Positions 22,086-32,412 of a stretch of DNA of 64,000 bases are shown one piece after another. The notes under the pieces are model-generated. The model was given only the letters and a program-made list of their open reading frames with translations. It was not told the DNA's origin and made no database searches. The translations under genes and the position numbers were made by a program. The stretch's first letter is position 1, and every line of letters begins with the position of its first letter. The stretch spans positions 54,496-118,495 of the forward strand of contig JBBHKE010000926.1 in the NCBI GenBank assembly GCA_037447655.1. The letters run 5' to 3'. The DNA comes from Zygnema cylindricum. Lineage: Eukaryota > Streptophyta > Zygnematophyceae > Zygnematales > Zygnemataceae.

Positions 22086-24587
22086 CAACAGTCCCCAGCA
22101 AAGACTACCACCCGTACCGGCCCCTAAAAAAGCGTCGTTAAAAGTAAGTGCGGTCCGCCAAAAGTGACGCATAGCGTGCAGATTGACCATAGATGTCCCG
22201 TGCGCATAATACGCACGAAACAAACGAGCGAATACTATGCACGATACGCATTTAACGTTGAATAAAATGTTATAAAATGCGTATCTGCCTATGTAGCAAT
22301 ACATTTTTGTACATTTCCTGACGATGTCCCTACACTTTGCACCTTTAAGGGTTATTTATAGGATTTTTAGGGCTTTAGAGTACCTTTCCTTGCATTGCGT
22401 ATGTTTCAGTATAACTGCTCCACACTTTTCATACATGTAAGTACATCGTCCGTAGTTTACGTACCTGTTAAGGTTACATATTTTAGGGTTTGAAGGGTTC
22501 ATTTCCGTACAGTCCCGTATATTTCAATACAGCTACGCTATACTTTTCGTACAGTTACGTACACAGGTCGTACATTTTCGTACATATTAAGGTAATTAAA
22601 GGGCCGATTTTAGGGTTTTTAGGGTACACTGTCGTACATTCCTTTATATTTGAGTACGACTGCCAAAAAATTGTTTTACCATTAGGTTTTGTATGGTACA
22701 CTTTCCGTATATTACTGTACATTTTTGTTAATTTTCTGTACATTTTAAGATTTTTTCAGGATTTTCTATGATTACGCTCTCCGTACATTTTTGTACATGT
22801 TCGTACAGCGGAAACTAAACGGATTTTAAGAAAAGTATAAAAGTCGCGAATACTACGTTAAAATCGGAAAAAAATCCAAATCAGTACAAATTGGACAATT
22901 AGGGCTCAAACCATTACATTGGTTAAAAACTGTATACAAGCATAAACACACACAACAAGAAACTGGCCCGTGTAACGGGCTCATTTTGTCTTGTTCAATA
23001 AAAAACGGCCCGAATCGATCTGCCAGAATTGGCGCATGTGCGAAAAAAGCTTCGCGCGCGCACGGCCAATGGTGTCTTCGAGGCTAAAATTTGATTCTGC
23101 CAAGGTCCTACAACTGTTGACTTCCAAAAGTTAACGCCTCCTGAAAATAGGCGAAAACGTTTGCCGCCTAGTTTGTGGCCGTCACTGGCATGTTTCTGCC
23201 AGTTGTGTCTGTACGGTACTAACTACTGGGCCTCGTAAGGAACCTAGGCTGTACTATACCTGGCTGGACTATTGTAGTGTGCAAGTAAATCTCCTTGTGT
23301 GCGCGGCTATTTTCATGTTCATCATATTTGTATTTTTACCTTTGTTGTATCATCTTTAACGAGAATTCTCCGACGTGTCACAGGTGTCCTCACGGAAAAA
23401 CATAAATTGATTAAATGTATACCACTTGTGAAGCGACAGGCGGCAAATTTGACATCAAACGTGGCTTTTGCCACGTGGATTTGAAAAAGACCTGTCGAGT
23501 GACAAGTGTCAACCGGACCTTCGAAGTTTCCGATTTTGAGATCGGCTTCGAAACTGTTTCAAGGGAAGCTACTGCAGTCAGAGGCAATAAAAGTTACTGT
23601 ACTTTTACGTACGAAAGAGAAAAGACAACGCGTAACAAGCTGGCAACAATTTGCTTTTTGTGCCTTCGCGATTGGCTGGCACTGTTCGATCAACTGACCA
23701 ATTTGGTAAATTCTGTTGCACTATGAAATTTTGGAAGGTAATTTTTTTTTGTGCACTTTCTTCGTTGCTTCGTCTTCAAACCTTCTTTCTTTCTTTAGCT
23801 TTTATGCACTTTTTTTGTTTTGTCATTTTTGTTTTTACTTTTCTGTTTCTTCTGTTTTTCTGTCTTTTTGTCCACTCCATTGTCTGTTTGATTACATTAA
23901 TAATTTATTGTTTTCGACCTTTCGTAGTTCGTTGGGGAGTCACTTTCAAGTATCTAGCAACAATTTGTTTTGGTATCAATACCAAAAGTTTGTGGCTGAC
24001 CGTAACGATTTATCGTAAACAGTCATAAACTTCCGAAACATTTTTGTCCAGAATTTCCGCAGAGAAGTCATGTATTTACTATTTAGTAATCACCGTTGCT
24101 CTCCGTGAATCAATGACTATCGTCAACTTTTTTATCCGTATTCGAACTTGCGTAATCCGTACATATAAAGATATCAATCTCCGTCGTTTTCGAAACATTC
24201 CAGATCTCCGGCGGCTGCAAATTCTATAGTCTTGACAAATGTCTCCTGATTCGGCAGTCAATGTATTTGTCCGTATCCGGAACAGACCACACGAACGGGT
24301 TTTGAAATTAGCGTATAAGCCTATAAGGGTTTGAACTTCGTGTTGGCGACGTTTTCTTTAATCCAAGTAGTATTTTAAATTTTAATTTTTGGACAATTGG
24401 CGATGCGGTCTTCACGGATACGTTGCTTCTCTTGCGGCGGTGAATACGGGAGTGACGGCTCGGGACGCCGCAGCTTCACAGAAACGGAAAACATTTTGTA
24501 AAACGTGCGATGGAGAGCCACACAGAGACCCGGCAGACCATTTCGTCCCGTTTGCAGTGTAGGTCATATCTTTAAAGTTTAAACAAA
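22086..24587. other. Intergenic region with diverged ~120-bp GTAC-rich repeats
   Basis: Between about 22325 and 22800 the blocks TTAAGG, then TTTTAGGG or GGATTTT, then multiple CGTACA/GTACATT motifs recur near 22345, 22464, 22584 and 22741, suggesting old tandem duplication. From 22.8 to 24.6 kb nothing was identified. A 103-codon frame (23415-23726) and a T-rich 125-codon frame (23651-24028) have no recognised domain. Confidence 0.5.
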
Positions 24588-25468
24588 GGGAATTGCTAAT
24601 CGCAGGGACGATTTTTGCTACGCGCAGGTAGTTGTCAGAAAATGTACAACTGAAGTACATTTTTTTACAAACTAAGTACCTTTAAGTTTAGATTTGACGG
24701 TCAATCCGTCAAACAACTTTGACTGGCGAAATGTTGTAACGGCTGTTAAAAAGTGTCACGTTGCGAACGTCGACCGTCATTAAAAAAAAACAATTCATAC
24801 GGCCGGCGCAAGTTACTGTAACGGAACTGTGGTAGCCACATATAAATAAAAATGGCTGCGCGCAGGTAGTTTCTCACTTCACGTGAGCTCCAAACACCGA
24901 CATTTGACTTAGGCACTTAGCCGCAAAAATATAACCTAATCGCGAACCGTTATAAACTAAAGGACGACGTGCGACATCTATAAACTCGCACGAAACGAAA
25001 TTAAGTTCATACAAAATCAAAAGTTGATTTTGTATGAACATAATTTCGTTTCGTGCGAGTTTATAGATGTGTTACGTCGTCCTTTAATTTATAACGGTTA
25101 TAACGGTTCGCGATTAGGTTATATTTTTGCGGCTAAGTGCCTAAGTCAAATGTCGGTGTGTGGAGCTCACGTGAAGTGAGAAACTACCTGCGCGCAGCCA
25201 TTTTTATTTATATGTGGCTGCCACAGTTCCGTTACAGTAAACTTGCGCCGGCCGTGTGAATTGTTTTTTTTTTATGACGGTCGACGTTCGCAACGGGACA
25301 CTTTTTTAACAGCCGTTAAAACATTTCGCCAGTCAAAGTTGTTTGACGGATTGACCGTCAAATCTAAACTTAAAGGTACTTAGTTTGTACGAAAATGTAC
25401 TTCAGTTGTACGTTTTCTGACAACTACCTGCGCGAAGCAAAAATAGTCTCTGCGATTAGCAATTCCCT
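24588..25468. mobile_element. Foldback element with ~430-bp inverted arms and 8-bp TSD
   Basis: Left arm from 24588 (GGGAATTGCTAATCGCAG) pairs along nearly its whole length with the right arm ending 25468 (GCGATTAGCAATTCCC). The centre is near 25020-25027 (ATCAAAAGTTGAT). An exact 8-bp duplication TAAACAAA lies at 24580-24587 and 25469-25476. Very long TIRs with 8-9-bp TSDs suggest a MULE-type or foldback non-autonomous element. No transposase is encoded. Confidence 0.85.
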
Positions 25469-25496
25469 AAACAAATCCTTAAATGACTTTCGCTAC

Positions 25497-25697
25497 ATTG
25501 CCCATCGTTATTAGAGTTGATATCACTCATTCGGTCACTACATTTTCCGGCCAAAAATCAGAAAATAGTATTAAGACCGCTATTTAAGGAAGTGGACTAC
25601 AATCGGCCACGCTCCCTTGCACTAAATTAGTATAAGTAATTATAATTTCTTTGGCATTAACACTAATAAACCATAACGTTCAAAACGATGGGCGTTG
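25497..25697. mobile_element. TA-flanked MITE, family G
   Basis: Starts CATTGCCCATCGTTATTAG and ends CGATGGGCGTTG, flanked by TA (25495-25496, 25698-25699). The interior GGACTACAATC(T/G)GCCACG is shared with the partial copy at 6110-6271. About 200 bp, non-coding. Confidence 0.65.
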
Positions 25698-25851
25698 TAG
25701 TGTTAATGAAAAAATAAAGTGTAACGCATATTTAGTAGAAGAACGTGTCAAATAGCAACCCACTCCCCTAAACTAGTGTTGTTAACACTATAACGAGACT
25801 TTTCTATGATTCCAACCAGAAAAAGTAGCGGCCTTGTTATTATTATTACCT

Positions 25852-26376
25852 CTAATGACAATAGGCATTAACTGGGGTGTGCACAAAAAACTTTGGAATC
25901 CAAGCGTTTGGAGAGTCCTCCGTCAATTCTTCTAATTCCATTCGACCGCCAGTGTGTATTGGTGTCCCTTCGGTAAGCCAAGGCTCAACCCTCCTTGGGC
26001 GAAGCACAACAACCGATGACAAGCAGGGCCTTCCGCATTTTCTTCGAAAATTGATAAAAAAAAAATCCTCCTTTTTGTACTTAATTGCGTTTTCCATCCC
26101 CAGTGGGCCCATCATTTTTATTGGATCCTCGAAAAGATTGTGCATACAACTCAATGAGTAAATGTAGTGACGCGTCATAATTTGAAGCTTAACATGAATT
26201 TTAAATATAGTTTTCACTAACAATATGCAAATGCATTTTATGTTATGAAAAAGAAGACCCTCGTTCATTTGCAAGTTTATCAATTTGCAATTCGCTCCAA
26301 AAGGGATGCCAATGTCTAAGGAAAGAAAGGTAGCACGAGGGGCACGTTTGTCAAAGGCGTTATAAAGCATAAACAT
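25852..26376 (-). CDS. Hypothetical 174-codon ORF, unrecognised
   Basis: The longest open frame here outside recognised mobile elements and the mTERF locus. The C-terminal part is hydrophilic and acidic (RMELEELTEDSPNAW); the N-terminal part is mixed and Cys/Ile-rich. I recognise no domain, signal peptide or homology. It could be an exon or chance in AT-rich sequence; no splice model could be tested. The flanks on both sides (25.7-27.0 kb) hold nothing else identifiable. Confidence 0.15.
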   Translation of the reverse strand: MFMLYNAFDKRAPRATFLSLDIGIPFGANCKLINLQMNEGLLFHNIKCICILLVKTIFKIHVKLQIMTRHYIYSLSCMHNLFEDPIKMMGPLGMENAIKYKKEDFFFINFRRKCGRPCLSSVVVLRPRRVEPWLTEGTPIHTGGRMELEELTEDSPNAWIPKFFVHTPVNAYCH

Positions 26377-27011
26377 TTTGTCGAGATAATTGTGACAAAT
26401 AACATAATAATGACTAAAACGTAGTTTTATAAGAAGGACGTAAAAACATGATAGTAGTTATTAAGGTGCGACAATTACCAATGGTTAACGCCCCTCGTTA
26501 TAATTGGATATTGTACACTATATCTTCATGTATTTAGGAATGTTTATAGAATGATTTACAAGCCATCTCAAGCAAGTCGTCATTCACACAGTAACGCATT
26601 GCCAGTTAGGAACGCTTCACTGGTTTTTTTTTCCTTCTTTCTTTCCCTTGGTATTACTAATAATCGCTTTCTTTCAATTTCGATGGAGGAGTGCATCCCG
26701 TATCGATTGTAATGGATAATTATATTGAGATAATTTATAACCTAATATTAAGCCAACGTTATTAACACGTGATAGTGAAGTGACCCATTATTAGTGCGCA
26801 TTAAACAATTAATACACAAACCAACGTTGATATGCATGATTGAAAATGTTGAGTTGTGTTTGTTTTACAACCATATTCTTTATTATGTTATAATTGATGT
26901 TGTTTTTTTTATCCATTTTCCAAATGCTTTGCACTTATTGTTTGTTTGGCGAAAGCTAATCTCTTGGTTTTTTGTCCTCCTAAGACATTTGTGTTTTCTT
27001 TAGAAGCTTAA

Positions 27012-28061
27012 TGTAGAAACTAATGGTTTTATTAGTATTTTCTAGGTCTGAAAAAGAAATATAGAAGTCGAGGTAGTCTATCTCTAACTTCTCTCTCCAA
27101 CTCTCAAACTTGTCGCAGTCACTGAGAAATTGGAGAGGAAGCTAGAGCCATGGCTACCTTGGCTATCCTGAGGTTTACGGGAATTTTATATTAGGGTTTA
27201 TATATTTAATTAAGATGTATGTGCCGGCGGCAGGATTTGATCCTTGTACCTGCCGGCCGGCAGACACAATGTAGCCGGTAGCCTTAGCCGTTTCATCTAG
27301 CGGTAATGTTACATAGCATTTAGTTTGATAATTATTTATATATGTATACAAGCGATAAACCATTTAACTAGAATTAATTACGGGATACATAGATCCAGTA
27401 ATATGTAATGTACGACTTACGGTACGGACATAAATCAGTACCGCGCATTTGTTTCGTAAATGAAACAAATATCGCGCATGTATTTATTACGGCTACGATT
27501 AAAGCCGAATTTAATCGGACGGCCGGGATTAGCGCCGAGATCGCGGAGGAAGATTTCGGCGGTTTGTGGCCATCGCCACATCGGATGACGCGTGGCAAAA
27601 TTCCGTTGGATTGTGGAAACTCCGGAGATTATGGCACCGAATCCGGATTTGACATGTGTCGACATTTTGGCCATGTCGTACAATGTCCGTACATAAAGTA
27701 CACCGGCAGCTATACTTTTGCGTACAGGACTCAATTCTGATTGGTTCCGTACATCAGTAGATAGAGTCTGTGAGAGAGATAGGACTTAGAAAAATTAGAA
27801 GATAGGACCCTCTCTCCCAGAGAGCTTCTGTACAAAAGGTCAACTTTGACCCTCCATAACTTACTGCTCAGGGGAGAAAATTCAGAGATTCTTTTTGCTA
27901 TCGACTCAGGGGAGTCTTGTCTTCACAGGGGTGAAGTTGGTCAGAGTTTTTGTCTGCCAGGGTGGCAGTTATTTTTGCTTAAACACAAAGGGGTCAGGAT
28001 TATCCTAGAGGCTTCTTGGAAGCTGTCCACTCTGAGGACTTATGGAGGTCTCAGAGTTTCA
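27012..28061 (+). repeat. C3 5' LTR
   Basis: Matches 32413-33462 with about ten differences by eye. It contains the gag ATG at 28042, 20 bp from the LTR end. The opposite strand keeps the family's 99-codon frame (27435-27734), and the sense strand is open for 110 codons at 27408-27740. Confidence 0.92.
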
Positions 28062-30084
28062 GGTTATGGGCCCACCCTCTAGGGTACCAATATTTAATGG
28101 AACTGGCTTCATATACTGGGAAAGTATGATGATAGGAGCTCTATGCGAAAAAAGGTTTTGGGGGATAGTGAGTGGACGATTGGGGCGTCCATCAAGTCTT
28201 GGAATTCCTCCAGGGTTTAAAGGAAGCAGATTCACTAGGAAAGAGGATTCACCTTCAACGGAGGAAACAAAGGAAGGAGAGGTGGTGGACAAAGGAAAGG
28301 AGAAAGAGGCGACCACACCAATAGCAACTGGTTTAGCATTCATGTCACCTATTCCGAGGAACGAGGAGAATGATACTGAAACCTGGGACTTCAACAATAT
28401 GGCGGCAAAGCACTTCATCCTACGCCATCTCACTCAAGGACTTGCATGTCCTCATTTGCAGGTAGAGAGGGCATCCGATCTTTGGATGGCTCTCATAGAG
28501 ATGTACCGAAGTGGTACGATTCAGCAACAACAGTTGGCTGATCAGAAAGTTAAGGAGTATGTATACAAAGGGGGAAATATGTTGGATTTTTGCAATGAGC
28601 TTGCTACACTCTTCATGGAGCTAGAGAGTGCGGGTAAAGTTTTTAGTGAAAAAGAAAAAGTTAACTGTTTACTAATGAAGTTACCTGATGAGTTCGAGAA
28701 CATAGTCAACCGTGTGCAGGACTTGCCGGACTCAAGGTGGATATGGAACTCAGTGGTAGGGATGATTCTCGTTCGAGAGAATACGATTGAGATCCGAAGG
28801 GGAGGAAAGAGTGGCCAAGCCTTGGCAACAGCGACCGATTGGAGGAACAAGGATTCCCGGAAACCAGTCAGAAACTATGGGGGTAGGGAGCGGGAAAAAC
28901 AGGTTGGCGAGTTCGAACCAAGGGCTCCCAAAGGTTTATGTCATTTTTGTAAGAAACCTGGGCACTATATGGCAGAGTGCACCAAGCTAACCGAGCTTCG
29001 GTTAAAGGAGGGGCAGACCGGTGGTACCCCGAGAGGAAAGAAAAAGGCCCTTGTCACACAGGTACTTGAGGCGGAATCCGAGGACGAGGACGATGAGCTC
29101 CTTTTGGATGAGGAGTTGGAGGCGAAAACTGAGGTTGAAATTCCACGAAGGCAGAAATGTGCTTACGGTGGATTGAAAGGTGAAGCAGGCTGGATTATAG
29201 ATTCAGGTGCCTCAATGCACATGTGTAAGGATAGACACCTGTTCACTAAGATAAGAAAGATTCCCACCGTAGAGATAGAGTACGGGGATGGGAGGATAGT
29301 CACCACTACTCTTGTAGGATCGGTAGATCTGAAAGTGTTAGTTGAAGGAAAGACATCCATATTAACATTCTCCGATGTATTGTTTATTCGGGAGCTGAAC
29401 AAAAACCTTATCTCTACATTAGTATTAGATGATAAGGGTTTTTTCACTAGCACTAGGGAAGGAGTCTTTACTGCTAGTTTTGAGGAGGATGTCTATTTCA
29501 TTGCTGAGAAAGGTAGCCATGGGATGTTTAGGCTGATCTTAAGTAATGAAACGAAGAAACTTTATTATGCTGGTGTTCATGATATTATGATGTGGCATAA
29601 GAGGCTTGGGCATGTGAATCTAGATAAGTTAAGAGAGATGAAAAAGATGGGAGTGGTGGAAGGGATTCAGTTCAGTGAGAGTGATGATATAAGTGATTGT
29701 AGTGGGTGTGCTCAAGGTAAAGCACACAGATTACCCTTTCCAAAAACAGCCACCTACAAGGGAGAAAAACTTCTAGATCTAGTACACACAGATATTTGGG
29801 GACCGGCTAGAGTGCCCTCACCGGGGGGGAAGAGATTTATGATGACTATAACTGATGATTGGTCTCGGTATTCCCGAGTATATTTTTTGAAAAACAAGTC
29901 AGAAGCTGAGGACTGTTTTAGACAATATAAAGCATGGAGCGAAAAACTCCATGAAACTCCAATCAAGAGAGTAAGGAGTGACAATGGTGGAGAGTATACT
30001 TCTAACCAGTTTGAGGATTTTTTGAGGGAAGATGGGGTTCAACACCAAAAGACAGTGCCAGAAAATCCTGAACAGAATGGGTAG
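28042..30084 (+). CDS. gag-pol: Copia Gag-protease-integrase (N-terminal part of C3 polyprotein)
   Basis: 680 codons. Gag capsid region spans residues 1 to about 295; CCHC zinc knuckle (CHFCKKPGHYMAEC) 300-313; an acidic stretch EAESEDEDDE follows; protease DSG 387-389. Next come the integrase HHCC finger (WHKRLGHVNLDKL through CSGCAQGKAHR), integrase Asp in VHTDIWGP and in RSDNGGEY. The frame ends at TAG right after PENPEQNG, just before the integrase catalytic Glu. C2 has four G residues at this place and C3 has three, so the stop results from a 1-base loss in a G run. The ATG lies in the LTR, so residues 8-12 are encoded by the primer-binding site. Confidence 0.93.
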   Translation: MEVSEFQVMGPPSRVPIFNGTGFIYWESMMIGALCEKRFWGIVSGRLGRPSSLGIPPGFKGSRFTRKEDSPSTEETKEGEVVDKGKEKEATTPIATGLAFMSPIPRNEENDTETWDFNNMAAKHFILRHLTQGLACPHLQVERASDLWMALIEMYRSGTIQQQQLADQKVKEYVYKGGNMLDFCNELATLFMELESAGKVFSEKEKVNCLLMKLPDEFENIVNRVQDLPDSRWIWNSVVGMILVRENTIEIRRGGKSGQALATATDWRNKDSRKPVRNYGGREREKQVGEFEPRAPKGLCHFCKKPGHYMAECTKLTELRLKEGQTGGTPRGKKKALVTQVLEAESEDEDDELLLDEELEAKTEVEIPRRQKCAYGGLKGEAGWIIDSGASMHMCKDRHLFTKIRKIPTVEIEYGDGRIVTTTLVGSVDLKVLVEGKTSILTFSDVLFIRELNKNLISTLVLDDKGFFTSTREGVFTASFEEDVYFIAEKGSHGMFRLILSNETKKLYYAGVHDIMMWHKRLGHVNLDKLREMKKMGVVEGIQFSESDDISDCSGCAQGKAHRLPFPKTATYKGEKLLDLVHTDIWGPARVPSPGGKRFMMTITDDWSRYSRVYFLKNKSEAEDCFRQYKAWSEKLHETPIKRVRSDNGGEYTSNQFEDFLREDGVQHQKTVPENPEQNG

Positions 30085-30125
30085 CTGAAAGGTTAAATAG
30101 AACACTAAGTGATAGTGCTAGAAGT

Positions 30126-32399
30126 ATGTTGTCGGATAAGAAGATAGGAAAAAGGTTTTGGGCAGAAGCAATGAACTGTGCTAATTACCTCAAAAATAGA
30201 GTTCTTACTTCAGCTATAAAAGATCAAACACCTTATGAGAGATGGACAGGCCGGAAACCAGACTTATCTCATTTAAAGGTTTTCGGCAGTCAAGTATTCA
30301 GTCTAGATACTGATCGGTCCAATTGGAAGCTAGATCCTAAAGGAAAACCGGGATACTTATTAGGATATGATGAGGATGTTAAAGGATATAGAGTTTATGA
30401 TCTAAAAAGAGAAGATATAATCTTAGTAAAGCATCTAGTAGTTATGGATGAAGGAAAGTCTGTGGATCCCTTCAAATATACAAAGTCAGTAAAAATCAGA
30501 TTTGAGTCAGAAAATTCTGATGACTTTGAGCTTCCTAACTATCCAGGTTTTAGAGACGATGACATTCTTGCAGGAACAAATCAGACCGAAAAGGACTCGG
30601 CTGTGGAAACTCCAGTGACAACTCTACTCGAAGCGGAAGACGTGGTGGAAATTGATTCGGAATCAAGGGATAGGGGAGAAGCCGAGTTTGTTCGAAAGAA
30701 TCCACGAGAACCATCTATTCCGGCCTCAGATTTTGAGGGAGGGAGGAGAAGTAGCAAAAGACTGCAAGAAAAACAGGTTAATAACAAGGTAACTAAACTA
30801 TCTCATCAAGATGAACCTCAAACTTATCGAGAGGCGATGACTTGTCCAGAAAGAAACCGGTGGAAGACAGCCATCAATGAGGAGATGGCTTCAATCATGG
30901 CAGCCGATACTTGGGAGCTGGTGGACTGTCCACCTAACCGAAAACCAATCAGTTGTAAGTGGGTTTTCAAACTGAAACTGAACCCAGACAACACAATCGA
31001 GCGCTACAAGGCCAGATTAGTGGCAAAGGGATTTACACAAAAGGAAGGAATTGACTACGAGGAAACCTTTGCCCCGGTGGTCAGATTTCCCTCCGTCCGC
31101 ATACTTCTCAGTTTAGCAGCGGCGGAAGACATGGAAGTGCACCAGATGGACATCAAAACAGCCTTTTTGCATGGAGAATTAGAAGAGGAGATCTTCATGC
31201 GACAACCCGAAGGGTTTGTGGAAGAAGGAGAGGAGAGTAAGGTATGCCGGCTGATTAAATCTCTTTATGGTTTGAAACAGGCGCCCCGACAGTGGAATAA
31301 GAAGCTTGATGAGTTTCTTACCGGTCTAGGATATATTCGGATCAGCTCAGATCACTCAATCTATGTTTTCGAAGATGAGGAAGGTTTTATATTTATTGCA
31401 ATTTATGTTGATGATTTGCTTGTTTTAAGTAAATCAATGGAAAAAATTAATAAACTGAAAACCGATCTTAAGGGGAGATTTGAAATGAAGGATATGGGGG
31501 AAGCAAAATATATTTTGGGAATTGAAGTAGAGAGAGACCGAAAAAGAAAAATTACAAGATTGACTCAAAAGGAAGCAATAGGAAACATGCTTGAAAAATT
31601 TCAAATGGATAAAGCTAATAGTTGTACAACTCCAATGGAATTGAAGAAGGGAAGTGAGGGGAGTGAGGAAGAAGGAGTCATAGTCTTAGACGAGGAATTA
31701 TCTCCTGAAGAACAGAAGTTCATGCAGACTATTCCTTACAGGCAAGTAGTGGGAAGTCTAATCTATTTTATGAATTGTACCCGGCCGGATTTAGCTGCAG
31801 CTGTAGGAGTGCTGAGTAGAAGTCTAAATGCTCCCACTAAGAAGGATTGGGAGGCAGCTAAGAGAGTCCTTAGATACTTGGTAGGAACTAGAGATCTATG
31901 GTTGCATTTGGGTGGGGAGAATACTGACATCACTACTTGGAGTGATGCCAGTTATGGTGATGCTCCGATGAGGAGATGTACTTCTGGATATGTATTATAT
32001 GTGGGTGATGGGGCTTGCTGTTGGAGTAGCAAACAGCAAAAGGTTATTGCTCAGTCCACCATGGAGGCTGAGTATATGGCCTCTTGCTCTGCTGTAAAAG
32101 AATTGATGTGGGTCAAGTCTTTGCTTGGTGAGCTTGGTCACCTTAAGAGTGGTGTGCAGAAAATATTTTGTGATAATCAGGCAGCAATCGCTATTTCTGC
32201 CAATCCTAAACACCATTTTAAAGCCAAACACATGGACATCAGACTCAGCTTTGTTAGAGAGAAAGTAGAAAACAAAATAATCAGTTTAGAGTACAGACCA
32301 GATAGTGAGATGGTAGCAGATATGATGACCAAACCTGTGCCTTCCCCTAAGCTAATTTTTTGCAGGGAGAAGTGTGGTCTGAAATTAAAGATTGACTAG
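30126..32399 (+). CDS. pol: Copia integrase C-terminus-RT-RNase H (C-terminal part of C3 polyprotein)
   Basis: 757 codons in a different frame from the upstream part, starting at an internal Met a few codons after the integrase catalytic region. Integrase C-terminal segment about 1-60; a variable acidic linker about 115-230 containing PSIPASDFEGG; RT from about 260 with FKLKLNPDNTIERYKAR, HQMDIKTAFLHGELEE and YVDD at 427-430; RNase H with TWSDASYGDAP, CDNQAAIAI and HMDIRLSFVREKV near the end. No internal stops. With the single upstream frameshift as the only lesion noticed, C3 is the best-preserved retrotransposon in the window. Confidence 0.93.
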   Translation: MLSDKKIGKRFWAEAMNCANYLKNRVLTSAIKDQTPYERWTGRKPDLSHLKVFGSQVFSLDTDRSNWKLDPKGKPGYLLGYDEDVKGYRVYDLKREDIILVKHLVVMDEGKSVDPFKYTKSVKIRFESENSDDFELPNYPGFRDDDILAGTNQTEKDSAVETPVTTLLEAEDVVEIDSESRDRGEAEFVRKNPREPSIPASDFEGGRRSSKRLQEKQVNNKVTKLSHQDEPQTYREAMTCPERNRWKTAINEEMASIMAADTWELVDCPPNRKPISCKWVFKLKLNPDNTIERYKARLVAKGFTQKEGIDYEETFAPVVRFPSVRILLSLAAAEDMEVHQMDIKTAFLHGELEEEIFMRQPEGFVEEGEESKVCRLIKSLYGLKQAPRQWNKKLDEFLTGLGYIRISSDHSIYVFEDEEGFIFIAIYVDDLLVLSKSMEKINKLKTDLKGRFEMKDMGEAKYILGIEVERDRKRKITRLTQKEAIGNMLEKFQMDKANSCTTPMELKKGSEGSEEEGVIVLDEELSPEEQKFMQTIPYRQVVGSLIYFMNCTRPDLAAAVGVLSRSLNAPTKKDWEAAKRVLRYLVGTRDLWLHLGGENTDITTWSDASYGDAPMRRCTSGYVLYVGDGACCWSSKQQKVIAQSTMEAEYMASCSAVKELMWVKSLLGELGHLKSGVQKIFCDNQAAIAISANPKHHFKAKHMDIRLSFVREKVENKIISLEYRPDSEMVADMMTKPVPSPKLIFCREKCGLKLKID

Positions 32400-32412
32400 A
32401 AAATAAGGGGAG

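Noticed and set aside
23651-24028. Hydrophobic 125-codon frame, possible membrane protein
   Set aside because: T-rich sequence gives Phe/Leu-rich translation in more than one frame; no supporting feature.
27408-27740. 110-codon sense frame in the C3 LTRs as a gene
   Set aside because: Shared only because the LTRs are young copies; no recognisable domain and starts near the hairpin region.
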